Positions 18,754 through 28,084 of a DNA stretch of 64,000 nt are shown here, in pieces. A program made the translations under genes and the position numbers. The DNA comes from Ferranicluibacter rubi (lineage in GTDB: Bacteria; Pseudomonadota; Alphaproteobacteria; Rhizobiales; Rhizobiaceae): NCBI RefSeq assembly GCF_011603255.1, contig NZ_JAANCM010000002.1, positions 1 through 64,000 of the forward strand. Reading direction: 5' to 3'. The notes beneath the pieces are model-generated. The model was not told where the DNA came from. It worked only from the letters and a program-made list of their open reading frames with translations, and searched no databases. Every line of letters begins with the position of its first letter. Position 1 is the stretch's first letter.

Positions 18754-19965
18754 TTGTCATACCGTCTGTGCATCAGCGCTATCGCCCTATCCGCGACGAC
18801 CTTCGTTGCCGGCTGCACCTCCCTGCCGAGCTCGGGTCCCGCCTCGGAACAGGTCGAACAACAGGCCGCCCTCAAAGTGGTGAACACACGGTCCGCGTCG
18901 CGGAAGCGTCCTGGTGTCGATTACGCGCTCGTCGATATCAGTGCGGCGGTCCTTGCCAATGTCGCGCAGGCGACGACACCGACCTTGCAGGGCAGTTTCG
19001 GCAACCGTCGCGGCGGCGTGCCGAACCTTCCCTTGGGGATCGGCGACATCATCAGCGTCACGGTGTTCGAGTCCCAGTCGGGCGGTCTGTTCATTCCGGC
19101 CGATGCCGGCTCGCGCTCCGGCAATTTCGTCACCATGCCCAACCAGACGATCGACCAGAGTGGGCGAATCTCCATTCCCTATGCCGGTCGCATCCGCGTT
19201 GCCGGGCGGACGACGAGTTCCGTGCAGGACGAGCTCCAGCAGCTTCTGGCCAATCGCGCCATCGAGCCGCAGGTGGTCATCTCCAAGGTTGCCAGCCGCT
19301 CGGCCCAGGTCGCGGTTCTCGGTGACGTCAACAGTCCGGCAAAGGTCGAGCTGACGGAAGCCGGCGACCGTATTCTCGACGTCATTTCCCAGGCAGGCGG
19401 TCTCAGCACTCCCCGCCTCGAGACCTATGTCACGCTGCAGCGCGGCCCGCGTACGGCCACGGTCCTCTACGACTATCTGATCAACACGCCGGCCGAGAAC
19501 ATCTTCATGGTCCCCGGCGATACCGTGATCGTCAACCGTGAGCGTCGCACCTTCCTCGCCTTCGGCGCATCCGGCCAGAACGGGCGCATCGACTTCGAGG
19601 ATGCGGACCTGACGCTCGGAGAGGCGCTCGGCAAGGCCGGCGGCCTTCTCGACAATCGTGCCGATCCCGAGCAGGTGCTTCTCTACCGCGTCGTCGATCG
19701 CAACTTCCTGAAGCAGCTGCACGTCGATGTCAGCCGCTACCCGAGCGATCAGATCCCCGTGGTGTTCCGCGCCAACCTGCGCGACCCCTCCGCGATGTTC
19801 ATGATCCAGAAGTTCCCGATGCAGGACAAGGACATCGTCTACATCACCAATTCGAAGGCGACGGAGCTGATCAAGTTCCTCGACGTGGTGAACTCGGTGT
19901 CCTCGACGGCATCCGGCGTTTCGACGGACGTCGTGAAAACGCGCGATGCCGTGAAGGATCTGTAG
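18754..19965 (+). CDS. Outer-membrane polysaccharide export lipoprotein (OPX/Wza-like)
   Basis: Forms the outer-membrane exit pore for the polysaccharide. The signal peptide ends at a lipobox with acylated Cys 21 (FVAGC), then comes the polysaccharide export domain (LGIGDIISVTVFES ... ISIPYAGRIRVAGRT) and SLBB repeats (VAVLGDVNSPAKVEL, LTLGEALGKAGGL). The start is a TTG at 18754: AGGAG at 18743-18747 is six bases upstream, whereas the TTG at 18712 has no ribosome binding site and would put residues before the signal peptide. Length 403 residues. The partner is the Wzc-like protein 290 bases downstream. Confidence 0.93.
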   Translation: MSYRLCISAIALSATTFVAGCTSLPSSGPASEQVEQQAALKVVNTRSASRKRPGVDYALVDISAAVLANVAQATTPTLQGSFGNRRGGVPNLPLGIGDIISVTVFESQSGGLFIPADAGSRSGNFVTMPNQTIDQSGRISIPYAGRIRVAGRTTSSVQDELQQLLANRAIEPQVVISKVASRSAQVAVLGDVNSPAKVELTEAGDRILDVISQAGGLSTPRLETYVTLQRGPRTATVLYDYLINTPAENIFMVPGDTVIVNRERRTFLAFGASGQNGRIDFEDADLTLGEALGKAGGLLDNRADPEQVLLYRVVDRNFLKQLHVDVSRYPSDQIPVVFRANLRDPSAMFMIQKFPMQDKDIVYITNSKATELIKFLDVVNSVSSTASGVSTDVVKTRDAVKDL

Positions 19966-19981
19966 CAGCAGCATGTCGAAG

Positions 19982-20005
19982 GGCGTCCGGAAGAGACCGG
20001 ACGCC
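19982..20005. terminator. Hairpin after the OPX gene
   Basis: GGCGTCCGG and CCGGACGCC form a perfect nine-base stem around AAGAGA, 16 bases after the OPX stop. No T-run follows. It probably marks a transcript end before the Wzc-like gene, which has its own AT-rich upstream region (about 20120-20240). Confidence 0.5.
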
Positions 20006-20257
20006 TGTCCACGACGGAGAGACGATTTCAAGCTCTGATCTATGGCGGGGCGAGGGTGAACGGCAGAATGCAAGACCAAGTCGCAAGACGTCAGTGCGCG
20101 CGGCGGCGGTATCCTGTCGTTTGATTCAGTGTAAGTCTTTACCTACTAAGTATTAACTTGCTGCGTTGCAAAAAAACATCTGGTTTTACATTGTCGATCT
20201 CTGCCATGATGATGCGAAACAGTCGTTCCGGCGTTGCATCATTAAGGCGTACAGACA

Positions 20258-22528
20258 TTGGATAAGGCCCAGACAAGCGAGTTCCTTCCTTCTCAGAACG
20301 AGAGTGGGATCGATCTCAACGAGATCGTCTCCACCATCAAACGGCAGTGGAGGATCGTGGCGCTGTGCGGCATCCTGATGCTGTTTCTCGGTGCCGCGTT
20401 TGCCTTCACGGCGACGCCGAAATACACGGCGTCCTCAACGCTCTTCATCGATGGCGACAATAAGCAGATCGCCGATCAGCTTCTCTCCGACGGTAACCGG
20501 AACTCCGGCTACCCGACGCGGGACGATGACGCGACGGTGCTGAGCGAGGTCGAGATTTTGCGTTCCGAGCGCGTTGCGACCCTGGTGGTCGAACGGCTCG
20601 ACCTTGTGAACGACCCCGAATTCCAGAAGCGGGCGCCATCGCTCGTGTCCACGGTGGTCACGACACTGAAATCGCTGGTCGCTTCGGACACGCCGCCGAA
20701 AACGGAGGATGTCGAGGCTCTCAAGCAGGACGTCAAGGAAGCCCTGATGCGGAACACCTCCGCATCGCGCGTCGGCCGGACCTATATTCTGGAGGTCGAT
20801 TACGTCTCCCGATCGCCCGAAACCGCGGCGAAAATCGCCAATGCCATTGTCGATGCCTATCTGGAAGACCAGTACAATTCGAAGTTCGATGCGACGCGGC
20901 GCGCCAGCGATTGGCTGCAGACGCGGATCGAGGCGCTTCGTCAGAAGTCGCTCGACAGTGACCTGCTCGTGCAGAAGTTCCGGGCGGAAAAAGGCCTGAT
21001 CGCGACCGGCGGCGAACTCGTCAGCGAGCAGCAGCTGACGCAGATCAACACCAATCTCGTCAAGGCACAGAGCGCGGCAGCCGATGCCAAGTCCAAGTAC
21101 GACAGCGTTCAGGCCGTCGTCGCGAGCGGCGATATCCGTTCGGCCGTCGTCGGTTCGCTCGAAAGCCCCGTAATCAACAAGCTTCAGCAGGAGGCACTCG
21201 ACGTGTCCCGGCGCGAGGCCGAGATCTCCAAGCGCTTCGGCCGGGATCATTATCAGGCAGTTCTCCTACGCTCCAAGCTTCAGGAATATGACGAGGTCAT
21301 GTTCAAGGAGCTTCGCCGTATCGCCGGTACCTACCGGCAGGAATACGAGGTTGCGTCGGCGAGCCAGAAGGCCTTGGAAGGCCAGGTCGCTGCGGCAACG
21401 AGCACCTCCGCCGTCGCAAACGACGATCTCGTCCAGCTGCGCGAACACGAGCGCGCGGCGGAAACCTACAAGACGCTGTACGAGACCTATCTCCAGCGCT
21501 TCCAGGAAGCGAGCCAGCGGGAAAGCTTCCCCGTGACCGCTGCGCGCGTGGTTACACGGGCAGAGCCTCCGCAGGATGCCAGCTACCCGAAGAAGCCGCT
21601 GATCCTCGCCCTCGCTCTCGTCATGGGCTGCGGCGTCGGTGCGGCGATCGGTGCCTATCGCGAGTTCGGGGAACGGTTTTTCCGCACGGGTGAGCAGGTC
21701 CAGAAGGAACTCTCCATGGAGTTCATCGGCCAGATCCCGCTGGAAAAGCACGAGGCAGGCGGCTCAAAGCTGGATGCGTCTCGCGTCGGCCCTCGCGGCG
21801 TGCTGAGCAAATCGAATCTCGATCGCTACATCATCGATCATCCGCTCTCGTCCTTTGCGGAAACGATCCGCAGCGCCAAGATCGCGGCAGACTTCAAGGC
21901 GGGGCATAAGTCCGGCCGGGTCATCGGAATGGTCTCGGTCCTGCCACGGGAGGGCAAGTCCACGGTCGCCGTGAACTTCGCCCAGCATCTGGCCAAGCAA
22001 GGTTCCCGGACACTGCTGATCGACGCCGACTTGCGCAATCCCGGCGCCACGCGCGCCATCGGTGCCAATGCCCGCAGCGGCCTCTACGAGGTGCTCAGTG
22101 AAAGCCAGTCGGTGGAAGACGTTCTGTTGACCGATGTGGAAACCGGCCTCGTCTTCCTGCCGACCATCATCAAGCAGCGCATCCTGTTCTCCGCCGAGCT
22201 GCTTTCGTCAGGCGCGATGAACGACCTCCTGGCCTCGTTTTCCAAGACCTTCGATTACATCGTGCTCGATCTCCCGCCGCTCGGCCCCGTGGTCGATGCG
22301 CGCGCCATCTCCAGTAAGATCGACAGCTTCCTGATGATCATCGAATGGGGTGCGACCGCACGCCGGATCGTTCGCACGGCCGTCCAGACGCACCCCTCCA
22401 TCATGCGCAAATGCGCAGGCGTCATCCTGAACAAGGTCGATCTGAGCAAGGTCAAGCTCTACCTTCACCAGGACGAGAACTTCTACCACAACAGTCGCTA
22501 TGGCGATTATTATCTGGAAACCAAATAG
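20258..22528 (+). CDS. Wzc/ExoP-like polysaccharide co-polymerase with tyrosine-kinase domain
   Basis: Controls polymer length and export at the inner membrane. In 756 residues: Wzz domain, first membrane helix at about 31-51, long periplasmic coiled-coil part (200-420), second helix at about 446-463, then a BY-kinase domain with Walker A (LPREGKSTVAVNFA, about 560), Walker A' (LLIDADLRNP) and Walker B (YIVLDLPPLGP). The last 20 residues carry the tyrosine cluster (FYHNSRYGDYYLETK) that such kinases autophosphorylate. The start is TTG at 20258 with only a weak AAGG upstream. It works with the OPX lipoprotein before it. Rhizobial ExoP is the nearest named relative. Confidence 0.93.
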   Translation: MDKAQTSEFLPSQNESGIDLNEIVSTIKRQWRIVALCGILMLFLGAAFAFTATPKYTASSTLFIDGDNKQIADQLLSDGNRNSGYPTRDDDATVLSEVEILRSERVATLVVERLDLVNDPEFQKRAPSLVSTVVTTLKSLVASDTPPKTEDVEALKQDVKEALMRNTSASRVGRTYILEVDYVSRSPETAAKIANAIVDAYLEDQYNSKFDATRRASDWLQTRIEALRQKSLDSDLLVQKFRAEKGLIATGGELVSEQQLTQINTNLVKAQSAAADAKSKYDSVQAVVASGDIRSAVVGSLESPVINKLQQEALDVSRREAEISKRFGRDHYQAVLLRSKLQEYDEVMFKELRRIAGTYRQEYEVASASQKALEGQVAAATSTSAVANDDLVQLREHERAAETYKTLYETYLQRFQEASQRESFPVTAARVVTRAEPPQDASYPKKPLILALALVMGCGVGAAIGAYREFGERFFRTGEQVQKELSMEFIGQIPLEKHEAGGSKLDASRVGPRGVLSKSNLDRYIIDHPLSSFAETIRSAKIAADFKAGHKSGRVIGMVSVLPREGKSTVAVNFAQHLAKQGSRTLLIDADLRNPGATRAIGANARSGLYEVLSESQSVEDVLLTDVETGLVFLPTIIKQRILFSAELLSSGAMNDLLASFSKTFDYIVLDLPPLGPVVDARAISSKIDSFLMIIEWGATARRIVRTAVQTHPSIMRKCAGVILNKVDLSKVKLYLHQDENFYHNSRYGDYYLETK

Positions 22529-22539
22529 CCAATGTCGGG

Positions 22540-22563
22540 CCGGCGCTTCTCAAGGAGCGCCGG
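22540..22563. terminator. Hairpin between Wzc-like gene and convergent epimerase gene
   Basis: CCGGCGCT and AGCGCCGG pair around TCTCAAGG, 12 bases after the Wzc-like stop and between two convergent genes. Position supports a terminator; there is no long T-run. Confidence 0.5.
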
Positions 22564-22724
22564 TTCAGGTGCTAAAGGTTTCAAGCGCGGGTAGAGCGCC
22601 GGCTTCATCTCTGAAGCCACCGACACGACAGTGGACATGAAAGTCTCACAACTCGCTGGCCTGGCCGTCTCGACCTTTATGGTCGGCGATCCACATCGCG
22701 TCCTGTTTGAGGAATGATGCTGCC

Positions 22725-23738
22725 TTAGGCCTGGGGATAATGTTCGTCATACCAATCGACGAACCGGCCGACGCCGTCGGCGAGCGTCACCTTCGGCTGA
22801 AAGCTGGTGAGCGCCTTGAGCAGATCGGGCGACGCGTAGGTGCGCTGCATATCGCCGGGCTGCATCGGTAGCATGTTCTTGATGGCCTTGAGGCCGAGCC
22901 GCTGCTCGATCGTTTCGATGAAGGTCAGGAGTTCGATCGGTTGACCGCCGCCGATGTTGACGGTGCGGAACGGTGCATGGTGCGACAGGCTGTCGGCCAC
23001 CGCGCCTTCGCGCAGACGGGAGGCTTCCGAGGGAACGGCCTGCGACAGCCGAAGAATGCCGTCCACGAGATCATCGATGTAGGTGAAGTCGCGGCTCATG
23101 CGCCCTTCGCCATAGACGTCGATGGGGCGTCCCTGACGAATGGCTTCCACGAACTTGAACAAGGCCATGTCGGGCCGTCCCCACGGGCCATAGACCGTGA
23201 AAAAGCGGAAGGCCGTCGTCGGCACGGCAAAGAGATGGGCATAGCTGTGCGCCATCAGCTCCATGGATTTCTTGGTGGCCGCGTAGAGGGACATCGGCTC
23301 GTCTGCGCGGTCATCCTCCTCAAACGGTACCTTTTCATTGGAACCGTAGACCGAAGACGTCGAGGCGATGAGCAGGTGCTGCGGCTGGATGTCCCGCGCG
23401 ATGTCGATGACGTTGAACGAGCCGACAAGGTTGGAATCGATGTAGGAGCGCGGCTCCTTCAGGCTGTAGCGAACGCCCGCCTGAGCTGCGAGATGAAGGA
23501 TGACATCGGGCTTTGCCGTCTCTACGGCCGCCGCCAGCGCAACGCGATCCTCCAGCCGGCCGATCACGCCGGTAAAGCCTTCGAACCGCTCGAGCAGGGC
23601 GTGCCGCTTCCGCTTCAGTTCCACATCGTAGTAGGGCGTCATAGCGTCGAATCCGACGACCGTATGGCCCTCACCGACGAGGCGGTGAGCGAGGTGGAAG
23701 CCGATGAAGCCGGCGGTTCCGGTAATAAAATAGCGCAT
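22725..23738 (-). CDS. NAD-dependent nucleotide-sugar epimerase, probably UDP-glucuronate 4-epimerase
   Basis: Short-chain dehydrogenase fold with GTAGFIGFH near residue 7 for NAD, the substrate segment [17 protein letters not shown] and the catalytic YAATKK. Overall it resembles the UDP-glucuronate 4-epimerases of rhizobia (LspL type), including [12 protein letters not shown] at the start, YYDVxLKRxR and [12 protein letters not shown] near the C-terminus. It would turn the UDP-glucuronate from Ugd into UDP-galacturonate. Start at 23738 gives 337 residues; ATG at 23744 is the alternative. It is convergent with the Wzc-like gene and divergent from the GH5 gene. Confidence 0.88.
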   Translation of the reverse strand: MRYFITGTAGFIGFHLAHRLVGEGHTVVGFDAMTPYYDVELKRKRHALLERFEGFTGVIGRLEDRVALAAAVETAKPDVILHLAAQAGVRYSLKEPRSYIDSNLVGSFNVIDIARDIQPQHLLIASTSSVYGSNEKVPFEEDDRADEPMSLYAATKKSMELMAHSYAHLFAVPTTAFRFFTVYGPWGRPDMALFKFVEAIRQGRPIDVYGEGRMSRDFTYIDDLVDGILRLSQAVPSEASRLREGAVADSLSHHAPFRTVNIGGGQPIELLTFIETIEQRLGLKAIKNMLPMQPGDMQRTYASPDLLKALTSFQPKVTLADGVGRFVDWYDEHYPQA

Positions 23739-23991
23739 GCTCATCCAATCAAGGCTTGCGAAGAGACCGTCGCCCGATCGGAAAGATCCGATCATATGCC
23801 ACGCCATGGGCCTTTAACCCGCACAAGGCGACCTGTCGACATGGGACAAGGCAGGACACAGCTTGAAGATGAAAAATATCTAATGTAGATTTCGCAAAGT
23901 TGATGTCCGGCCGGTTCATGCAACCAGCCTGCCAATTGGTGCGGATGCGACGGCGATGACCTCTCCAAAAAAGGTTCCGAAGGAGTGCAGT
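23739..23991. other. Divergent intergenic region upstream of the GH5 gene
   Basis: This spacer should carry promoters for the epimerase (minus) and the GH5 glycanase (plus). The part at 23870-23900 is AT-rich. No tRNA or confident small gene; a possible leader frame begins at 23992. Confidence 0.4.
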
Positions 23992-24072
23992 TTGGACGAT
24001 CCAGCCATCCGAATCGTCTTTGGGCATTCCCGCCACGCGGATGGTTGCGGTCTTTTGGTGCAGACTCCGTGA
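23992..24072 (+). CDS. Possible 26-residue leader frame of the GH5 gene
   Basis: TTG at 23992 lies six bases after GAAGGAG (23979-23985) and opens 26 codons ending in TGA at 24070-24072, which overlaps the GTG start of the GH5 gene (GTGA). The GH5 start itself lacks a ribosome binding site. The peptide shows no recognisable feature. A rare start codon makes this weaker than the rsh case. Confidence 0.22.
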   Translation: MDDPAIRIVFGHSRHADGCGLLVQTP

Positions 24073-25358
24073 TCGGCAGACCGCACGTTCCCCAGTTTCT
24101 CACCGCACGTCGCGATTTCTGGCGCAGTCTTCTTGCAGCCGTTCTTGCCCTCGTCGTTGCCGTCTCCCCGCTCACGACGCCCATTGCTAAAGCCGATGAC
24201 GTGCAACCCGCCTTTCGCGTGAAGAAGGGCGTGAATGTCTTTCCCTTTCTCTGGAAGCCGACGGCACTGAAGAATGGCCGGTTCCCTGGCGCAGGCTACG
24301 TTCCCGTCGGGTCCTATTTCCCGCTCTCGAACTTTTCGGGCATCAAGGCCATGGGCTTCGACCATGTCCGTCTCCCGGTCAATGTCGGCCCCTTGGTGCT
24401 TGCCAGTGCGGATGAACTGGAGGCGCGCGCCGACTACGTCTTTGCCCAGGTGGATGCCATTTCCGCGCTCGGCCTCAAGGTTCTCGTCGATATTCACACG
24501 CCGGACAAGGGCCGCAACTCCCCCTACGACGCCCAGTCCTTGGTCGAGGGGCCGGGGATGTTCGATGCTCTGACGCGCGTTGTTGCCGCGTTTGCCGAGA
24601 GGACGGCCAGCCGTCCCACGGATTGGGTGGCGTTGGAGCTCTTCAACGAACCGCAGGTCGAATGCCAGACGGTCGGGCTTTGGGAAGGGTACCTGAAAAC
24701 GCTGGTGTCCGTCGCGCGTCGCATTGCGCCGGATCATACGCTCGTGGTCACCGGTGCCTGTGGCGGAGGCCTCTTCGGTCTGCTTCGGCTCGACCCCTCG
24801 AGCTTTGACGATCCGAATCTTCTCTATTCCGTGCATTACTACTCGCCGCCCGAGTTCATCTTCCAGGGCTATGCGCCGGTGACGCAAGATCTCGCCGCCC
24901 GGTATCCGCCTTTGTTTCGATGGCCGGCCACTGCGGAGGGGGCAAGCGAATCGGTCCTCGCATTCGGTTATAGCGTCGCCGATCTCTGGAGTACGCCGTC
25001 GTCCTGGGGGTATATCGGCTCTCGGTTCTGGAAGCTCGTCGTCTACTATGCCCGCGGCTACGATGCCGGTGATATCAGGCAGGACTTCGAGCGCGCGCTT
25101 GCCTGGGCGGAGCGCTACGACATACCGAGGGAGCGCCTGTATCTCGGCGAGTTCGGCGCGCCGAGGCCCAAATCGGGTCTTCTGTCCGATTACAATGCCG
25201 ATCGGCTTGCCTGGCTGTCTGCGGTGCGCAGAGAGGCCGAGGCGAACGGTATTCCCTGGTCCTATTGGTGTTACGGCAGTTATTTCGGCCTGTTCGACGA
25301 GGCCAGCGGCGAACAGGACGCGGACATGCTCGTCTCGCTCGGTTTGAACAACCCCTGA
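24069..25358 (+). CDS. Exported glycoside hydrolase family 5 (endoglucanase-like)
   Basis: A 429-residue exported enzyme. An N-terminal basic stretch and hydrophobic core (RSLLAAVLALVVAVSPLTT) ending near AKADD form a signal peptide. The catalytic acid/base is Glu in ALELFNEPQ and the nucleophile Glu in LYLGEFGAP; DHVRLPVNV and VHYYSPPEF are other GH5 landmarks. It should cut a beta-linked glucan or the locus's own polymer. The start is GTG at 24069, which places the signal peptide close to the N-terminus; a GTG at 23985 is also in frame. The flippase gene follows 54 bases on, so both are likely one transcript. Confidence 0.87.
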   Translation: MIGRPHVPQFLTARRDFWRSLLAAVLALVVAVSPLTTPIAKADDVQPAFRVKKGVNVFPFLWKPTALKNGRFPGAGYVPVGSYFPLSNFSGIKAMGFDHVRLPVNVGPLVLASADELEARADYVFAQVDAISALGLKVLVDIHTPDKGRNSPYDAQSLVEGPGMFDALTRVVAAFAERTASRPTDWVALELFNEPQVECQTVGLWEGYLKTLVSVARRIAPDHTLVVTGACGGGLFGLLRLDPSSFDDPNLLYSVHYYSPPEFIFQGYAPVTQDLAARYPPLFRWPATAEGASESVLAFGYSVADLWSTPSSWGYIGSRFWKLVVYYARGYDAGDIRQDFERALAWAERYDIPRERLYLGEFGAPRPKSGLLSDYNADRLAWLSAVRREAEANGIPWSYWCYGSYFGLFDEASGEQDADMLVSLGLNNP

Positions 25359-25412
25359 AGCTGAAGCCGGCGACCTTGCCGCTCCAAACCATCTCCGGAT
25401 CTTGAGGATTTC

Positions 25413-26675
25413 ATGACGAAGCCCGTCTTACTGTTGCGGTCGGTCGCGGCCAAAGCCAGCCGTGTCAGCCTGTCGATGGCGGGAACGCTGGCGATCGCCG
25501 GGTCGAACTTTCTTCTGTCGCTGGTGCTGATCCCGCTGCTCGTGCCGGCCGACTACGGCTTCTTCATCTTCGGGCAGGTGCTCACGGCCTTCAGCTATAG
25601 CATCGTGAATGCCATGGGCGGAACGCCGCTCTCTATCACCCTCAACAGGGGCACCCCGGACTGGCAACCGGAGTATCTGGCCATCATGAAGGTGGATGCG
25701 ATTCTCTCCGTGCTCGCCGGCCTGGTTGCCATCGGGTCCGGCTTCCTGTTCGACATGCCGCCGCCAGTGACGCTCTTCATGGGTTTGTTCACCTTTGCCG
25801 CGGCGCTCCGCTGGGGTTTTCGCTGTGCGGAGTTTGCGCGTCACAGGGTGAAATCGACCGGTATTTCCGACTTGATCTATGCTTCCGTCGTCGTCATCGG
25901 TTGCGTCGTCATGTTTTTTGGACACTTGGGCGAGACGCTTCTGGTGGCCAGCATCACGGTGGCGACGGCCGCCAGCCTCTCGGCGATCTATCTCTGGCTG
26001 TCGCTGGAGAACGTCGATGGCAGGAGCCGGCTTTCGCACTATGCCGGCGTCTGGAAAGGCCAGTCCCGATGGGCGCTTCTCGGCGTCGTCACCACGGAAA
26101 TGACCTCCAACGGCCATGCCTATCTCGTCACGCTCATGGCAGGGCCGCAGGCCTTTGCACCGATCGCCGTTGCCGCACTGTTCTGGCGCCCGCTGACGGT
26201 CGTTCTGCCCTCGCTGATGCTCATCGAGCGGCCGATCATGGCGCGGCAACTCGCCAAGGGCGATGTCGAGGGGGCTCGCGGCACAGCCAGATCGTTCCTC
26301 CGCATCGTCCTGACGATTCTTGCCGGCAATGTCGTCCTGGCGGTCGCCATCGCCCTCATCTTTCATGACAAGGTCGCGAGCCTGCCCTACGAGGCGAGCA
26401 CGCTCTATGTCGCTTGCGGCCTCTGGTTCATCGTGGTCCTCATCCAGTCGATGCGCATTCCCGCAAGCAGCCTCATCCAGGCGGCGCGGCAGTTCAAACC
26501 TCTCGCACAGACCAGCCTCATTGCCGCACCCGTCACCATGATGATCGCGGCCGTCATCATCTACACGGTAAGCCCGATCGCCTCGATCGTCGGCATCATT
26601 GCAGGTGAAGTGGTGATGACGGCGCTCGTCTTTCGCCTGACGCGCCAGAAGCAACTGTTCGACCACCCCGTCTGA
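25413..26675 (+). CDS. Wzx-like polysaccharide flippase
   Basis: A 420-residue integral membrane protein with about 12 hydrophobic segments, no signal peptide and an opening AGTLAIAGSNFLLSLVLIPLL that fits the polysaccharide-transport (MOP) superfamily. It would flip undecaprenyl-linked repeat units to the periplasmic face. Assignment rests on topology and on being the only flippase-like protein in a locus that also has a Wzy-like polymerase. Sequence similarity to named Wzx proteins is generally low, so the exact subfamily (ExoT-like) is unsure. Confidence 0.8.
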   Translation: MTKPVLLLRSVAAKASRVSLSMAGTLAIAGSNFLLSLVLIPLLVPADYGFFIFGQVLTAFSYSIVNAMGGTPLSITLNRGTPDWQPEYLAIMKVDAILSVLAGLVAIGSGFLFDMPPPVTLFMGLFTFAAALRWGFRCAEFARHRVKSTGISDLIYASVVVIGCVVMFFGHLGETLLVASITVATAASLSAIYLWLSLENVDGRSRLSHYAGVWKGQSRWALLGVVTTEMTSNGHAYLVTLMAGPQAFAPIAVAALFWRPLTVVLPSLMLIERPIMARQLAKGDVEGARGTARSFLRIVLTILAGNVVLAVAIALIFHDKVASLPYEASTLYVACGLWFIVVLIQSMRIPASSLIQAARQFKPLAQTSLIAAPVTMMIAAVIIYTVSPIASIVGIIAGEVVMTALVFRLTRQKQLFDHPV

Positions 26676-26991
26676 TGATTGCCGTCGCGCATCGATGGTT
26701 GAGTGGTGCTACGAAAACGCGCTCGCCGGATGTGTTTTCAGTCATAAACATCGGTGTGTACGCCCATTGCGTTCACCACGACGGATATTGAAATTTCCAT
26801 TCATAAAATATCTTTTAGTGATGCTTAACTTAGACTAGGTATCGTGGCGCATGAGAGGAAGGGGGCCTTAGAATGCACTGTCTGAACGCATGCTTGTCAG
26901 GGTCGATCCGTCAAAGGGTTAACATCGCCCGATTTGCCCCGCTGACGGTTCTCTCTCTCTATTCGCGCGCCGACGAAACGAATGTTGCGGG
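26676..26991. promoter_or_regulatory. AT-rich promoter region of the WecG-family gene
   Basis: About 316 bases. The stretch 26785-26850 is strongly AT-rich (for example ATAAAATATCTTTTAGTGA and TGCTTAACTTAG), unlike the surrounding high-GC genes. No gene or terminator is visible. It probably drives the glycosyltransferase gene that follows and is a candidate MucR/Ros-controlled site. Confidence 0.4.
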
Positions 26992-27828
26992 ATGCCGGAA
27001 AGCGTGAGTACCCTTCTAGCTCCGACCAAAGAACGCATCGTGCCGAAACAAGCAGAAAACGAAGATTCGGTGATCGTTGCCGGGGTCAAGGTTACGCGGA
27101 AGAGCCGTGCCGAACTGACCGACCATGTCGTGCAGACGACGCTCGACGCAACAGCCCATGCACCGCGCCTTCTGTTCGATCTCAACGGCCATGCGGTCGG
27201 CCTCTGCCGATCCGATCCGCGCTATGCGGAGAGCTTGGTGAAGGCGGACGTCGTGCACGTCGACAGTGAGCCGCTGGTCATGGTGTCGCGCGTGCTCACG
27301 ACGACGCCGGTGCGAGGACGCAGCGCGACCACCGACCTCTTCTATGATTTTGCCGAAGGTTTCCAGGCAAACGGCATTTCCTGCTATTTTCTCGGCGCGA
27401 CCGACGCTGTCATCGAGGAATGCGTCGCCCGCATGACGTTCCTCTATCCCCAGCTGATCATCGCCGGTTATCGCAACGGCTATTTCGATGAGGCCGCCTT
27501 GCCGGGCGTCGTCGCGGACATCAATGCCACGAAAGCCGACGTCCTGTGGGTCGGTCTCGGCAAGCCGAAAGAGCAGCTCACCTCGCTGGAGATCCGTGAC
27601 CATTTCGAAGGTCGCTGGATCATTACATGCGGTGGCTGTTTCGATTTTGCTGCGGGCCATTACCAGCGTGCGCCGCTGTTCCTGCAGAAGATCGGCCTCG
27701 AATGGCTGCACCGCATGGTGCTGCGCCCCCGACAGCTTTTCTGGCGTTACCTCACGACGAATCCGGTCGCTCTTTATATTGCATTGCGGCAGACGCGGAA
27801 TGTGAATGCGCCGAAGCGCAGAGCGTAA
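26992..27828 (+). CDS. WecG/TagA/CpsF-family glycosyltransferase
   Basis: A 278-residue GT26 enzyme that adds a sugar (ManNAc-type sugars or glucuronate in known members) to a lipid-linked intermediate. Family landmarks are DLNGHAVGLCRSDPRY in place of the usual T-x-N, a central YFLGA and WVGLGKPKEQ, and the basic C-terminal segment IGLEWLHRMVLRPRQLFWRYL. The start is ambiguous: ATG at 26992 or GTG at 27004 with GGAAAG close by. A 256-base AT-rich gap separates it from the next transferase. Confidence 0.88.
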   Translation: MPESVSTLLAPTKERIVPKQAENEDSVIVAGVKVTRKSRAELTDHVVQTTLDATAHAPRLLFDLNGHAVGLCRSDPRYAESLVKADVVHVDSEPLVMVSRVLTTTPVRGRSATTDLFYDFAEGFQANGISCYFLGATDAVIEECVARMTFLYPQLIIAGYRNGYFDEAALPGVVADINATKADVLWVGLGKPKEQLTSLEIRDHFEGRWIITCGGCFDFAAGHYQRAPLFLQKIGLEWLHRMVLRPRQLFWRYLTTNPVALYIALRQTRNVNAPKRRA

Positions 27829-28084
27829 GCCAGGTATTACCTATTGAAATCGCTGGAAAATGCGCTTTGCAGGCAAATTTTTTTTGCATTGCAGCGAAAC
27901 TATGCGATAGCTTCCTACTAAATGAGATTAGAATATTCGGATACAGGCATACGGATTGAGCCTGTCCGGTCGATGATGGTCTTTACAGGCCCGTCCTGAG
28001 GTCGTGGCAAGTGCTCATCGCGCCGCTCCCGACGTCATGACGAACATATCTGTCTGGGTCCGAAGTGTGACAGGGAGCAATCGC

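Noticed and set aside
20206-20265. 19-codon frame overlapping the TTG start of the Wzc-like gene
   Set aside because: It ends inside the start region and resembles the leader arrangement at rsh, but it lacks a ribosome binding site, so coupling is not supported.
22637-22717. 26-codon plus-strand frame in the spacer after the Wzc-like gene
   Set aside because: It starts with ATG at about 22637 but has no clear Shine-Dalgarno sequence and no recognisable feature, so it is not listed as a gene.
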